Shown: one piece after another, positions 9,386 through 17,131 of the stretch
Position numbering within the stretch: the first letter of the stretch is position 1
How the letters are laid out: each line of letters starts with the position of its first letter
NCBI RefSeq assembly: GCF_001440415.1
Contig: NZ_LLYA01000153.1
Span: 1 to 64,000 of the forward strand
Source: Bradyrhizobium retamae
GTDB taxonomy: Bacteria > Pseudomonadota > Alphaproteobacteria > Rhizobiales > Xanthobacteraceae
DNA: 64,000 nt
Reading direction: 5' to 3'
Made by a program: the position numbers and the translations under genes
Notes under the pieces: model-generated
Told to the model about the DNA's origin: nothing
Databases searched by the model: none
What the model saw: only the letters and a program-made list of their open reading frames with translations

Positions 9386-10312
9386 CTACGCAGAATCCGA
9401 GTAGGCCCGGCGCGGCAGCGGTCCGCCGCTCACGACGTAAACACCGGCCGAGATCGAGGCGATAGCAATCCAGTCCAGCATCAACGGCCATTCCCCGAGA
9501 ATCGGGATGGCCATCACTGCGGTCATGACTGGAGATAGTGAGGCAAAGGCGGCCCCGCTTGAAGCGCCGAGCAGGCTGACCGCACGTCCGTAAAAAACCA
9601 GCGAAACAATCGCCGTCAGAACGCCCTGGACAAATGCCTGAAGAGCGACGTCACCCCATGATGCCCTGCCGAGGCTTGCGCCCTCCGCAAGAAAGTAGAC
9701 GGGTACATAGAGCATCATGGCGCCGACCGCGGCGATGCCCGCAGCATGCAATCCGTCAAGCCGCGCCCGCCGCATCGCCACCGTGTAGCAGGCCCAGGCA
9801 AACGCGGAGGCAAGGAACAGCGCGTGTCCCGTTGTCTGCTTCGGATCGACCGCCCCCGCCGTGCCCCATGCGATGCCGGCGATGCCCATCACGATCAGCG
9901 CGAAGCCAATCTTTTTCGCGCCCGTGAACGCCTCGTGCAGGAAGGCCGCAGCCAGAACGGCAACCGCCAGCGGCATCACTCCGGGAAACAGGGCACCGGC
10001 ATGGGCCGCAGGGGCGAACAGCAGCCCGGTGTTGGCGAGCAGCACGGGAGCGCCACCGCCAAGCACGATTGCCGCCAATCCGATCAAGCCCAAGCGTTCG
10101 AACGCAAGACCCTTCTGCAGCACATAAGGCAGCAGGAGCACGCCGGCCACGCCGAAACGAAGCGCCGCGATGTCCCACGGTGTAAGGCTCGTCTTTAGCC
10201 CGAGCCGAGCCACAACAATCCAACCCGACCAGATACTTACGGCCGCGAGTCCGTAGAGAGCCCCGCGAACGTAATTCCCGGGCACGCGCCGATCGGCGGC
10301 CAACTCGGACAT
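9386..10312 (-). CDS. EamA-family (DMT) transporter
   Basis: This 308-aa inner-membrane protein has about ten hydrophobic helices and two EamA repeats, typical of drug/metabolite transporters such as RhaT- or YdcZ-like exporters. Small-molecule efflux is the usual role, but the substrate cannot be read from sequence. It is divergent from a CGNR-type regulator gene with an 88-nt gap that would hold both promoters. It lies between the two copies of the glpR tail, so it probably arrived with that regulator as one unit. Confidence 0.85.
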   Translation of the reverse strand: MSELAADRRVPGNYVRGALYGLAAVSIWSGWIVVARLGLKTSLTPWDIAALRFGVAGVLLLPYVLQKGLAFERLGLIGLAAIVLGGGAPVLLANTGLLFAPAAHAGALFPGVMPLAVAVLAAAFLHEAFTGAKKIGFALIVMGIAGIAWGTAGAVDPKQTTGHALFLASAFAWACYTVAMRRARLDGLHAAGIAAVGAMMLYVPVYFLAEGASLGRASWGDVALQAFVQGVLTAIVSLVFYGRAVSLLGASSGAAFASLSPVMTAVMAIPILGEWPLMLDWIAIASISAGVYVVSGGPLPRRAYSDSA

Positions 10313-10400
10313 GATTTACTTCCATCAAGGTCGCAGGAACGATAACCTGAATCGAGCATTTTAACGGTTACGCCAGAACGAGCCATCGAACAAGGACGAG

Positions 10401-11006
10401 ATGAACAACCGCGGCGATGGTTTTGAATGGAGTGGCGGACATCCAGCCCTCGATTTCGTGAATACGCTGGATGAACGGCCCTCTAACGAGCCAATCGAAA
10501 ATCTTGCGACTTACCATGACCTGGTACGGTTCGCTGAATTGGCTGGACTTATCGAGCCACCGATTGTTAAGCCGCTGCTGCGGCTGCTTGGTCCGGCGCC
10601 CAGTCGCATCGTGAAAGGCGCGCGCAGGCTTCGCGAGCACCTTCACGACATCCTGGGAGCGAAAGTCTCTGGACGGCCGACGCGGCAGCCTGACCTGGAC
10701 GCCCTCTCTGCCGCGATCAAGGCCGCCCACGCAGCCCGAGCGCTGGTCAGTTCGCGGTCGGGAGGATTGGTCAGATACCGCTGGTGCTCGCCGCGAACAC
10801 CCGAAATTCCGCTGCATGCCTGCGCGCTGGCGATCGAATCTCTCCTGGTCGATGAGGAGCGCACGAGAATCCGAAAATGCGCTGCCGCTGATTGCGATGT
10901 CTACTACCTCGACACGAGCAAGAGCCAGCGCCGGCAATGGTGCAGCATGATCGGGTGCGGCAATCGCGAAAAACAGCGGCGGCGGCGCGCCGTGGCCAGA
11001 AACTAG
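10401..11006 (+). CDS. CGNR zinc-finger / ABATE domain regulator
   Basis: This 201-aa protein has an ABATE domain (N-terminal, around GGHPALDFVNTL) and a C-terminal CGNR zinc finger: CAAADCDVYYLD, then WCSMIGCGNREK near residues 184-195. Such proteins are likely transcription regulators, and the divergent EamA exporter is the natural target. Its stop (TAG, 11004-11006) and the glpR stop on the other strand (11003-11005) share the palindrome CTAG, so the two genes end tail to tail with a 3-nt overlap. Confidence 0.82.
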   Translation: MNNRGDGFEWSGGHPALDFVNTLDERPSNEPIENLATYHDLVRFAELAGLIEPPIVKPLLRLLGPAPSRIVKGARRLREHLHDILGAKVSGRPTRQPDLDALSAAIKAAHAARALVSSRSGGLVRYRWCSPRTPEIPLHACALAIESLLVDEERTRIRKCAAADCDVYYLDTSKSQRRQWCSMIGCGNREKQRRRRAVARN

Positions 11007-11845
11007 CGCAAGCGGATAGGCGCGGCGGCCGTCGCCGCGGCAGGCTCAGTAGCAGGATCATCGATATCCGTCGCCGGCTTCTCCATCGCCTGGACCACCT
11101 CGATGCCACGGTGGCTGCAGATACTGGCAAGACCGGCCGGCAACGGCGCGTCAGTCACAAAGGTCTGGATCTGGCTGAGATGGGCGATGCGCACCGGCGC
11201 GCTGCGGCGGAGTTTTGTGGAATCCGCGACCAGCATGACGCTGCGGGCGTTGGCGATGATCGCTTGCGCGGCCTGCACCTCGCGATAATCGAAGTCCAAC
11301 AGCGCGCCCTCCTCATCGATCGCGGATGCGCCGATGATGGCGTAGTCGACCTTGAACTGCCCGATCAGGCTGATCGCGGTCGAGCCGATCACCGCGCCGT
11401 CGGCGCGACGCACCGCACCGCCCGCTACGATCACCTCGATGCGCGGATGCCGATACAAGAGCATCGCGACGTTGAGGTTGTTGGTGATGACGAGCAGGTC
11501 CTCATGCGAGGTTAGCGCGCTCGCGACTTCTTCTGTCGTGGTGCCAATGTTGATGAACAGCGAGCAGCCGTTCGGAATCCGCGATGCAGCGGCCACGCCG
11601 ATCGCCCGCTTTTCCTCTGCCGCCACGAAGCGCCGCGCCTCATAGGCGAGGTTCTCCACGCCGGAGGCGATAATGGCGCCGCCATGGATGCGCGTCAGCG
11701 AGCGCTGGTCGCAAAGGTCGTTGAGGTCTTTTCGGATGGTCTGCGCCGAGACCTCAAACCGCTTGGCGAGATCTTCCACCATCACCCGGCCAAAGGCGCG
11801 GGCAATGTTGAGGATTTCAGTCTGACGGTGGGACAATCCGGCCAT
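11003..11845 (-). CDS. glpR: DeoR family repressor GlpR
   Basis: This 280-aa regulator of glycerol genes has an N-terminal DeoR helix-turn-helix (residues about 3-58, with DLAKRFEVSAQTIRKDLNDL) and a C-terminal sugar-phosphate sensor of the DeoR C-terminal type (INIGTTTEEVA, then GGAVRRADGAVIG). Glycerol-3-phosphate is the expected inducer. The start at 11845 (MAGLSH) matches family N-termini. A longer frame to 12124 lacks homology. In other rhizobia glpR stands next to glpD. Here about 3.2 kb of other genes separate them, so GlpR is no longer directly upstream of the operon. Confidence 0.9.
   Translation of the reverse strand: MAGLSHRQTEILNIARAFGRVMVEDLAKRFEVSAQTIRKDLNDLCDQRSLTRIHGGAIIASGVENLAYEARRFVAAEEKRAIGVAAASRIPNGCSLFINIGTTTEEVASALTSHEDLLVITNNLNVAMLLYRHPRIEVIVAGGAVRRADGAVIGSTAISLIGQFKVDYAIIGASAIDEEGALLDFDYREVQAAQAIIANARSVMLVADSTKLRRSAPVRIAHLSQIQTFVTDAPLPAGLASICSHRGIEVVQAMEKPATDIDDPATEPAAATAAAPIRLR
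11057..11239. repeat. Direct repeat, copy 2 (within intact glpR)
   Basis: Partner of 9156-9338; this copy lies within the 3' part of the complete glpR gene. Confidence 0.9.
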
Positions 11846-12081
11846 GGCAGCACCCCTGAAGAACAGACTTGGGCACAAAGATGCCGTTATGGTGCGGCTG
11901 ATTAGGAGCGCGGTCAACGAGGGAGATCGGCCGCAAAGGCGTTTGGCAGGGCGAAACAACGAATCCTGGTTAAGGCGACCGCCGCCCGAAGCCGTGCGAG
12001 CCGCACATGCGCCCGGCCGCTCGATAAAGCAATTTGTGGCTGCAACACTGTGATCACAACCAGAAACGAATGGAGGAAACC

Positions 12082-12528
12082 ATGAAGATCGATCGCCGTC
12101 AGTTCGCCTTGCCCGTACTCGCACTGGGGTTCATGAGCGTGGTCCCCGCTTTTGCCGGCGCGGACGAGGATGCCATCGCGAAGAACGTCGAAGCCTTCCG
12201 TGCAGCGCAGGCGGCCGGCAATGCCGACGGCATCGCCCCGCTCTGCGCGGAAGAACTCAGCTACAGCCACTCCAGCGGAGCTGTCGACGACAAGGCGGCA
12301 CTGCTGGCAGGCGTCAAGAATGCGAAATACAAATGGACCTCGCTTGAATACAAGAACCCCACCATCCGTATCGTCGGCCCGGCGGCCATCGTGCGCTTCA
12401 ATTTTGTAGGCGAGCAGGAATTTGCGGCCGACGGCAAAAAGGTTCCGCAGAACCTGCACGTCCTGATGAACTGGCAGAAACAGGGTTCGGACTGGAAGCT
12501 GCTGTCGCGGTCGGCCACCAAGCTCTGA
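12082..12528 (+). CDS. Exported NTF2-like (DUF4440/SnoaL-type) protein
   Basis: This 148-aa protein has a twin-arginine-like leader (DRRQF near residue 4, hydrophobic stretch, cleavage near AFAGA), so it is probably periplasmic. The mature part has the alternating pattern of a cone-shaped NTF2-like fold. Enzyme or binding function is unknown. The start at 12082 follows a GAGGAAAC ribosome site; the frame opens earlier at 12034 without one. It is divergent from glpR with 236 nt between them. Confidence 0.75.
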   Translation: MKIDRRQFALPVLALGFMSVVPAFAGADEDAIAKNVEAFRAAQAAGNADGIAPLCAEELSYSHSSGAVDDKAALLAGVKNAKYKWTSLEYKNPTIRIVGPAAIVRFNFVGEQEFAADGKKVPQNLHVLMNWQKQGSDWKLLSRSATKL

Positions 12529-12543
12529 CCGCCGGAAGACCGG

Positions 12544-12566
12544 CGCTGGCGGTTACGCCGCCAGCG
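12544..12566. terminator. Bidirectional hairpin between convergent genes
   Basis: CGCTGGCGG (12544-12552) pairs with CCGCCAGCG (12558-12566). It lies 16 nt past the NTF2-like stop and overlaps the last codons of the convergent small gene. No clear T-tract, so termination is possible but not certain. Confidence 0.45.
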
Positions 12567-12741
12567 TCATCCCGCTGACGAGACGGTAGGCCGCACGCTC
12601 GGCTTCGCGCGCGTTGCGGAATATCTGCCCTTCCAGCCGGTTGAAACGGTGCGAGGCGGCAAAGAACCGATAGCCGCCGGGAGCGCGCACGATGATCCCA
12701 GCCGGCTGTGAGCCGACTTCAATGATGTAGGTGTCCGACAT
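12553..12741 (-). CDS. Conserved small hypothetical protein, 62 aa
   Basis: A soluble 62-aa protein with no signal peptide or membrane segment. It starts MSDTYIIEV and has an aromatic centre (GGYRFFAASHRFNRL) and an alanine/arginine-rich helix (AREAERAAYRL). Length, codon use and a clean start suggest a real gene of the small conserved kind common in Bradyrhizobium. I do not recognise a function. It is convergent with the NTF2-like gene. Confidence 0.65.
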   Translation of the reverse strand: MSDTYIIEVGSQPAGIIVRAPGGYRFFAASHRFNRLEGQIFRNAREAERAAYRLVSGMTLAA

Positions 12742-12885
12742 GGCCCAGCCTCAGATTTATTCCGGGCCTACAACGGGTTGCACGGGCAATTGTTCCTGCT
12801 TCCGGCGTTGCGCCGCAAGGCCAACCTATGCCAAAGCTGGTCGCGGAACACGCTAGCGAATCGTCCAAATGGCCGGAGAACTGAC

Positions 12886-13320
12886 ATGATGCCGAAATTC
12901 GCACTCTCGATGCTGATTGCCCTTGCGGCTTGCGCACCGCTCCAGGAGGCGGCGGCGCAGGAAAGCACGCTCGGCGGCGCACTGTTCGGCGGCGCGGCGG
13001 GCGCGATTGTCGGCGGCGCGCTTGGCGGCGGCCGCGGTGCGGCGGTTGGCGCGATCGTCGGGGCGACGACGGGTGCTGCGATCGGCGCCCAGGGCGAGCC
13101 GCGGCCCGGCGGCTATCGCTACTATCAGGGCGGCTGCTACGTGGAGCAGCCCGGCGGGTGGCAGGAAGTTTCGCCGCGCTATTGCGGCGTCCAGGCGCAA
13201 TACGCACCCCCGCCGCCCCGGTATTACGACGACACGCCGCGCTGCATGCGCTCGCAGACTTATGACCCGCGCCGCGGCACCTTCATCGGCCGTGACGGCT
13301 ACGAGCGTCCCTGCCCGTAA
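12886..13320 (+). CDS. Secreted glycine-zipper / BA14K-like protein
   Basis: This 144-aa protein has a signal peptide (residues 1-23, ending AAAQE), then a glycine-zipper region (about 27-67) of GGA/GGAL repeats resembling membrane-inserting segments. It ends with a BA14K-like tail, RCMRSQTYDPRRGTFIGRDG, and four cysteines lie in the mature part. BA14K proteins are small alphaproteobacterial envelope proteins, first known as a Brucella immunoreactive antigen. ATG ATG occurs at the start; GGAGAA lies 6 nt upstream of the first ATG. Confidence 0.75.
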   Translation: MMPKFALSMLIALAACAPLQEAAAQESTLGGALFGGAAGAIVGGALGGGRGAAVGAIVGATTGAAIGAQGEPRPGGYRYYQGGCYVEQPGGWQEVSPRYCGVQAQYAPPPPRYYDDTPRCMRSQTYDPRRGTFIGRDGYERPCP

Positions 13321-13323
13321 GAT

Positions 13324-13752
13324 TTAGGTCTTGATCACGCCGTCCGGACTGACCGGCTGCGGACGGCCGTTGTCGTCGATCGAGACGTAGGTGAAGTTGC
13401 CGTCGGTCACCAGGATCTGTTGCAACTCCTTGCGGCGCACGACCCAGGCTTCGAGATGCACCATGATCGAGGTGCGCCCGACCCGCACCAGATTGGCGTA
13501 GACTGAAACGAGGTCGCCGACATAGACGGCCTTGCGGAAATTCATCGCCTCGATTGCGACCGTCACCGTGCGCGATTTCGCGATCTTGGAAGCGAACACG
13601 CCGCCGCCGATATCCATCTGGCTCAAGAGCCAGCCGCCGAAGATGTCGCCATTGGCGTTGGTGTCGGCCGGCATCGCCAGCGTGCGAATGCAGAGATCAC
13701 CGCGGGTCTCGCTCTCGGTCGAGACCGGCGCGTGCAGACGGGGTTCGTTCAC
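13324..13752 (-). CDS. Acyl-CoA thioesterase, YciA-like hotdog fold
   Basis: This 142-aa hotdog-fold enzyme probably hydrolyses acyl-CoA to free acid and CoA. The YciA-like signature NANGDIFGGWLLSQMD (residues about 33-48) carries the catalytic Asp. The GTG start at 13752 overlaps the preceding gene's stop (GTGA) and has GGGAG upstream, so it is translationally coupled to the beta-oxidation genes. In the operon it may release CoA when acyl-CoA intermediates accumulate. Confidence 0.85.
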   Translation of the reverse strand: MNEPRLHAPVSTESETRGDLCIRTLAMPADTNANGDIFGGWLLSQMDIGGGVFASKIAKSRTVTVAIEAMNFRKAVYVGDLVSVYANLVRVGRTSIMVHLEAWVVRRKELQQILVTDGNFTYVSIDDNGRPQPVSPDGVIKT

Positions 13753-15845
13753 TTGAAATTCTCCCAACCAGCATCCGGCGCAAATCTTCCGCCGAATTTT
13801 TCCGTGAGCGCCCGCAGCGTCGAGACCACGTTCTCCACCCCTCGGGTTCGCGCATAGTTCAAGGGACCGCCGCGGAACGGCGCGTAGCCGGTGCCGAAGA
13901 TGACGGCGCCGTCGACCGCGTCGGCATCGTCGACGATGCCTTCGCGCAAGCAGGCGACACAGACATTCGATATCGGCAGGATCAGCCTGTCGATCATCTC
14001 CGCCGAGGGTTCCGATGTCGCGGGCAGGCCGGATGAGGTATCGGCCTTGTCGCCCTTCCAGGTGTAAAAGCCCTTGCCCGACTTACGGCCGAGTTCGCCT
14101 CTGGCAACCTTCTCCCGCAACCAGGCCGGCGTCGGCGGAAGCGCGTCACCGAACTTCGAGCGCAGCATGTCGCCTACGTCGAGACAGATGTCGAGGCCGA
14201 CCTGGTCGGCGAGTTCGATCGGCCCCATCGGCATGCCGAACTTTTTCGCGGCGGCGTCGATCACCGTCTTGTCGATCTTCTCGTCCAGCATCAGCATCGC
14301 TTCCAGCATGTAGGGCGTCAGCGCGCGGTTGACGAGGAAGCCGGGCGACGATTTTACGGGCAGCGGCAACCGGTCGATGGCGCCGACGAAGGCGAGCGCT
14401 TCCCTCAAGAGTTGCGCGTCGGTACCGTCATGGCTGACGACCTCGATGAGTTGCAGCCGCGACACCGGATTGAAGAAGTGCAGCCCGAGCAGCCGCTCGG
14501 GTTTTTGCAGCGTGGTGCGCAGGTCCTGCAGCGGGATGCTCGACGTGTTGGTAGCAAGAATCGCGCCGGGCTTCATCTTCGGTTCGAGGTCGGCATAAAC
14601 CTTCTGCTTCAGCTCCAGCTTTTCCGGCACCGCCTCGATGATGAGATCGGCGTTGCGGACGCCCTCGGCCTGCATATCCGGCATCAGCCGGTCCAGTGCA
14701 TCGCGCACGGCGGTCCGCTTGCGCAGGATCTTTCCGTAGAGATCGGCGGCGCGCTTGATCGCGCCTGCGATCGGCTCCGGCTTCATGTCGGCGAGCGTCA
14801 CCCGCAAATCCTGGCCGGCGCACCAGGCGGCGATGTCGCCACCCATGGCGCCGGCGCCGATGACGTGAACATGCTCGATCCTGTTGCCGGAACCCGCGAG
14901 CTTCTTCATCTGCTCGCGCAGGAAGAACACGCGGATCAGGTTCTGCGCGGTCGGCGTCACCATCAGTCTGGCGAAAGACGCTTTCTCCGCACTCAGCATC
15001 GCCCGCCGGTCGCCGCCGTGCCTTTCCCAGAGATCGATCAGCGCATAGGGCGCGGGATAATGCTCCTCGCGCGCCGCCTTGCCGGCCTCGCGGCGCATAC
15101 GCGAGGCGAGAAAGCCCTTGATCGGGCCGAGGCTGAGAACGGAATTGAGAAAACCGGGCTTCGCGCGGTTCAAGCGGCCGGACACGGCTTCCTTCACGGC
15201 ATTCAAGACATGCCGCTCCTGCGTCACGGCATCGACCAGTCCGAGCGATTTTGCGCGGCGGGCATCGATGGTCTTGCCGGTCAGCATCAGCGGCATCGCC
15301 TGCATCGGATTGACAAGCCGCGTGAAGCGCACGGTGCCGCCAAGACCGGGGTGGAGGCCGAGCATCACCTCGGGGAAGCCAAACCGCGCGTCCTCGATTG
15401 CGATCCGCATCTGACAGGCCAGCGCCACTTCGAGGCCGCCGCCGAGGCAGAAGCCGTGGATCACGGCCACGCTCGGAACCCGCAGGGCTTCGAGCCGATC
15501 GATCACGGCATGCGCGCGGCCGATCTCGGCCTCGACTGCTGTCACATCGGTGGCGCCGCGAAAGGCATTGACGTCGGCGCCGGCGATGAAGCCGGATTTT
15601 TTGGCGGAGCGGATGACGAGGCCGGTAGGCCGCGCGGTTTCCAGCTCGGACAACACGTTGCTGAGTTCCTCGATCAGATCGGCGGACAGCGTGTTGGCGC
15701 TGGTGCCTTCGCGATCGAACAAGAGCCAGGCGACGCCGTCGCCATCGCGGGTCAGCCTGAAATTCTTGTACGGGCCCTCAGCGTCAGACTTCGGCCCGAG
15801 TTCGAGCACGCGATCGCCGAGAACGTTCATGATCTGGCTATCCAT
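13749..15845 (-). CDS. fadJ: FadJ-type bifunctional enoyl-CoA hydratase / 3-hydroxyacyl-CoA dehydrogenase
   Basis: This 698-aa multifunctional beta-oxidation enzyme has an N-terminal crotonase domain with oxyanion and acid residues (GFCLGGGLEVALAC, then FGFPEVMLGLHPG). The NAD-binding 3-hydroxyacyl-CoA dehydrogenase domain starts with VIGAGAMGGDIAAW. LGLHFFNPV carries the catalytic histidine, and the dehydrogenase C-domain follows. The start at 15845 (MDSQIMN) lies 2 nt after the thiolase stop. It performs the hydration and NAD-linked oxidation steps. Confidence 0.9.
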   Translation of the reverse strand: MDSQIMNVLGDRVLELGPKSDAEGPYKNFRLTRDGDGVAWLLFDREGTSANTLSADLIEELSNVLSELETARPTGLVIRSAKKSGFIAGADVNAFRGATDVTAVEAEIGRAHAVIDRLEALRVPSVAVIHGFCLGGGLEVALACQMRIAIEDARFGFPEVMLGLHPGLGGTVRFTRLVNPMQAMPLMLTGKTIDARRAKSLGLVDAVTQERHVLNAVKEAVSGRLNRAKPGFLNSVLSLGPIKGFLASRMRREAGKAAREEHYPAPYALIDLWERHGGDRRAMLSAEKASFARLMVTPTAQNLIRVFFLREQMKKLAGSGNRIEHVHVIGAGAMGGDIAAWCAGQDLRVTLADMKPEPIAGAIKRAADLYGKILRKRTAVRDALDRLMPDMQAEGVRNADLIIEAVPEKLELKQKVYADLEPKMKPGAILATNTSSIPLQDLRTTLQKPERLLGLHFFNPVSRLQLIEVVSHDGTDAQLLREALAFVGAIDRLPLPVKSSPGFLVNRALTPYMLEAMLMLDEKIDKTVIDAAAKKFGMPMGPIELADQVGLDICLDVGDMLRSKFGDALPPTPAWLREKVARGELGRKSGKGFYTWKGDKADTSSGLPATSEPSAEMIDRLILPISNVCVACLREGIVDDADAVDGAVIFGTGYAPFRGGPLNYARTRGVENVVSTLRALTEKFGGRFAPDAGWENFK

Positions 15846-15847
15846 GC

Positions 15848-17131
15848 TCACACCGTCTCTATCAGCATCGCGCCGCCCTGCCCGCCGCCGATGCATTCGG
15901 TGGCGATGCCGCGCCTGGTGCCCAATCGCTTCATGGCGTTGACCAAATGCAGCACGATGCGGTTGCCGCTGCAGCCCACGGGATGGCCGAGGCTGATCGC
16001 GCCACCATCGACGTTCAACTTTGTCTGATCGAGCTCGCCCGCCGCGCCGTCGAGGCCGAGAATCTCATTGCAGAATTTTTCGTCGTTCCAGGCGGCGAGG
16101 CAGCCCAGCACCTGCGTCGCAAAGGCCTCGTTCAATTCCCAGCTCTCGATATCCGAAAGCGTCAGCTTGTTGCGCTTGAGAAGCTCCGTCGCCGACAGCA
16201 CCGGTCCCAGGCCCATGATGCCGGGATCGAGCGCCGACCACTGGCTGTCGAGGATGACCGCCTTCGGCGTCAGGCCGTGCCTGGCCACGGCCTCTTCGGA
16301 AGCCAGGATCACCCAGGACGCGCCATCGGTGATCTGCGAGGAATTGCCGGCGGTGACCTTACCCCAGGGACGCTCAAACACCGGCTTCAGCTTTGCCAAG
16401 CTCTCCGGTGTCGAGTCCGGCCGCACGCCGTCGTCGTGATCGTAGAACGTTCCATCGCGCGCGAATGCGGTTTCGACCTCGCCCTTGAGCCAACCTTGCG
16501 ACTGCGCGTTTGCGAGCCGCCTGTGGCTTTCGGCAGCATAGGCATCCGATTGCGCGCGGGTGATGCCGAAGAGATGGCCGACCACTTCGGCGGTCTGACC
16601 CATATTGAGATCGGTGATGGGATCGGTCAGGCCGCGCTCAAGCCCGATGATCGGCTTGAAATAGCCGGGCTTCACTTTCAGCGCAGCCATGACTTTCGCG
16701 CCGATGCCTTTCGCCCCTGCAAGCCCAGCGAACCAGCGCACGCCCTGTTGCGGCCAGACCAGCGGGGCATGGCTCAGCGCTTCGGCGCCGCCGGCCAGGA
16801 TCAGGTCGGAGACGCCCTCGCGGATGTAACGATAGCCGGTGTCGATCGACTGCATGCCGGAGCCGCAATTGATCTGCACGGTGAAGGCGACCATCTTCTC
16901 GCCCATGCCGAGCCGGAGCGCGGCGACACGGGCCGGATTCATTTCGTCGGCGATGACGTTGACGCAGCCGAGGATGACCTGATCGAACGCCGATGGCGCA
17001 AAGGGTTGCCGCGCCAACAGCGGACGCCCGCATTGAACGGCGAGATCAACTGGCGTGAAGGGTCCCGGGCCGGAGCGCGCTTTCAGGAACGGCGTCCGGC
17101 TGCCGTCGACGATAAAGACCGGTCGCGCCAT
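15848..17131 (-). CDS. fadI: Acetyl-CoA acyltransferase (FadI-type thiolase)
   Basis: This 427-aa thiolase cleaves 3-ketoacyl-CoA to acetyl-CoA and a shortened acyl-CoA. The nucleophilic cysteine is in INCGSGMQS (about residue 88), the histidine is in GHPVGCSGNR, and the second cysteine is in ATECIGGGQGG near the C-terminus. Length and partner gene fit FadI, the thiolase that teams with FadJ. The start overlaps the fadE stop (17129-17133). Confidence 0.88.
   Translation of the reverse strand: MARPVFIVDGSRTPFLKARSGPGPFTPVDLAVQCGRPLLARQPFAPSAFDQVILGCVNVIADEMNPARVAALRLGMGEKMVAFTVQINCGSGMQSIDTGYRYIREGVSDLILAGGAEALSHAPLVWPQQGVRWFAGLAGAKGIGAKVMAALKVKPGYFKPIIGLERGLTDPITDLNMGQTAEVVGHLFGITRAQSDAYAAESHRRLANAQSQGWLKGEVETAFARDGTFYDHDDGVRPDSTPESLAKLKPVFERPWGKVTAGNSSQITDGASWVILASEEAVARHGLTPKAVILDSQWSALDPGIMGLGPVLSATELLKRNKLTLSDIESWELNEAFATQVLGCLAAWNDEKFCNEILGLDGAAGELDQTKLNVDGGAISLGHPVGCSGNRIVLHLVNAMKRLGTRRGIATECIGGGQGGAMLIETV

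Noticed and set aside
14412..16028. Plus-strand open frame of 538 codons opposite the FadJ and thiolase genes
   Set aside because: Antisense shadow of conserved coding sequence in GC-rich DNA.
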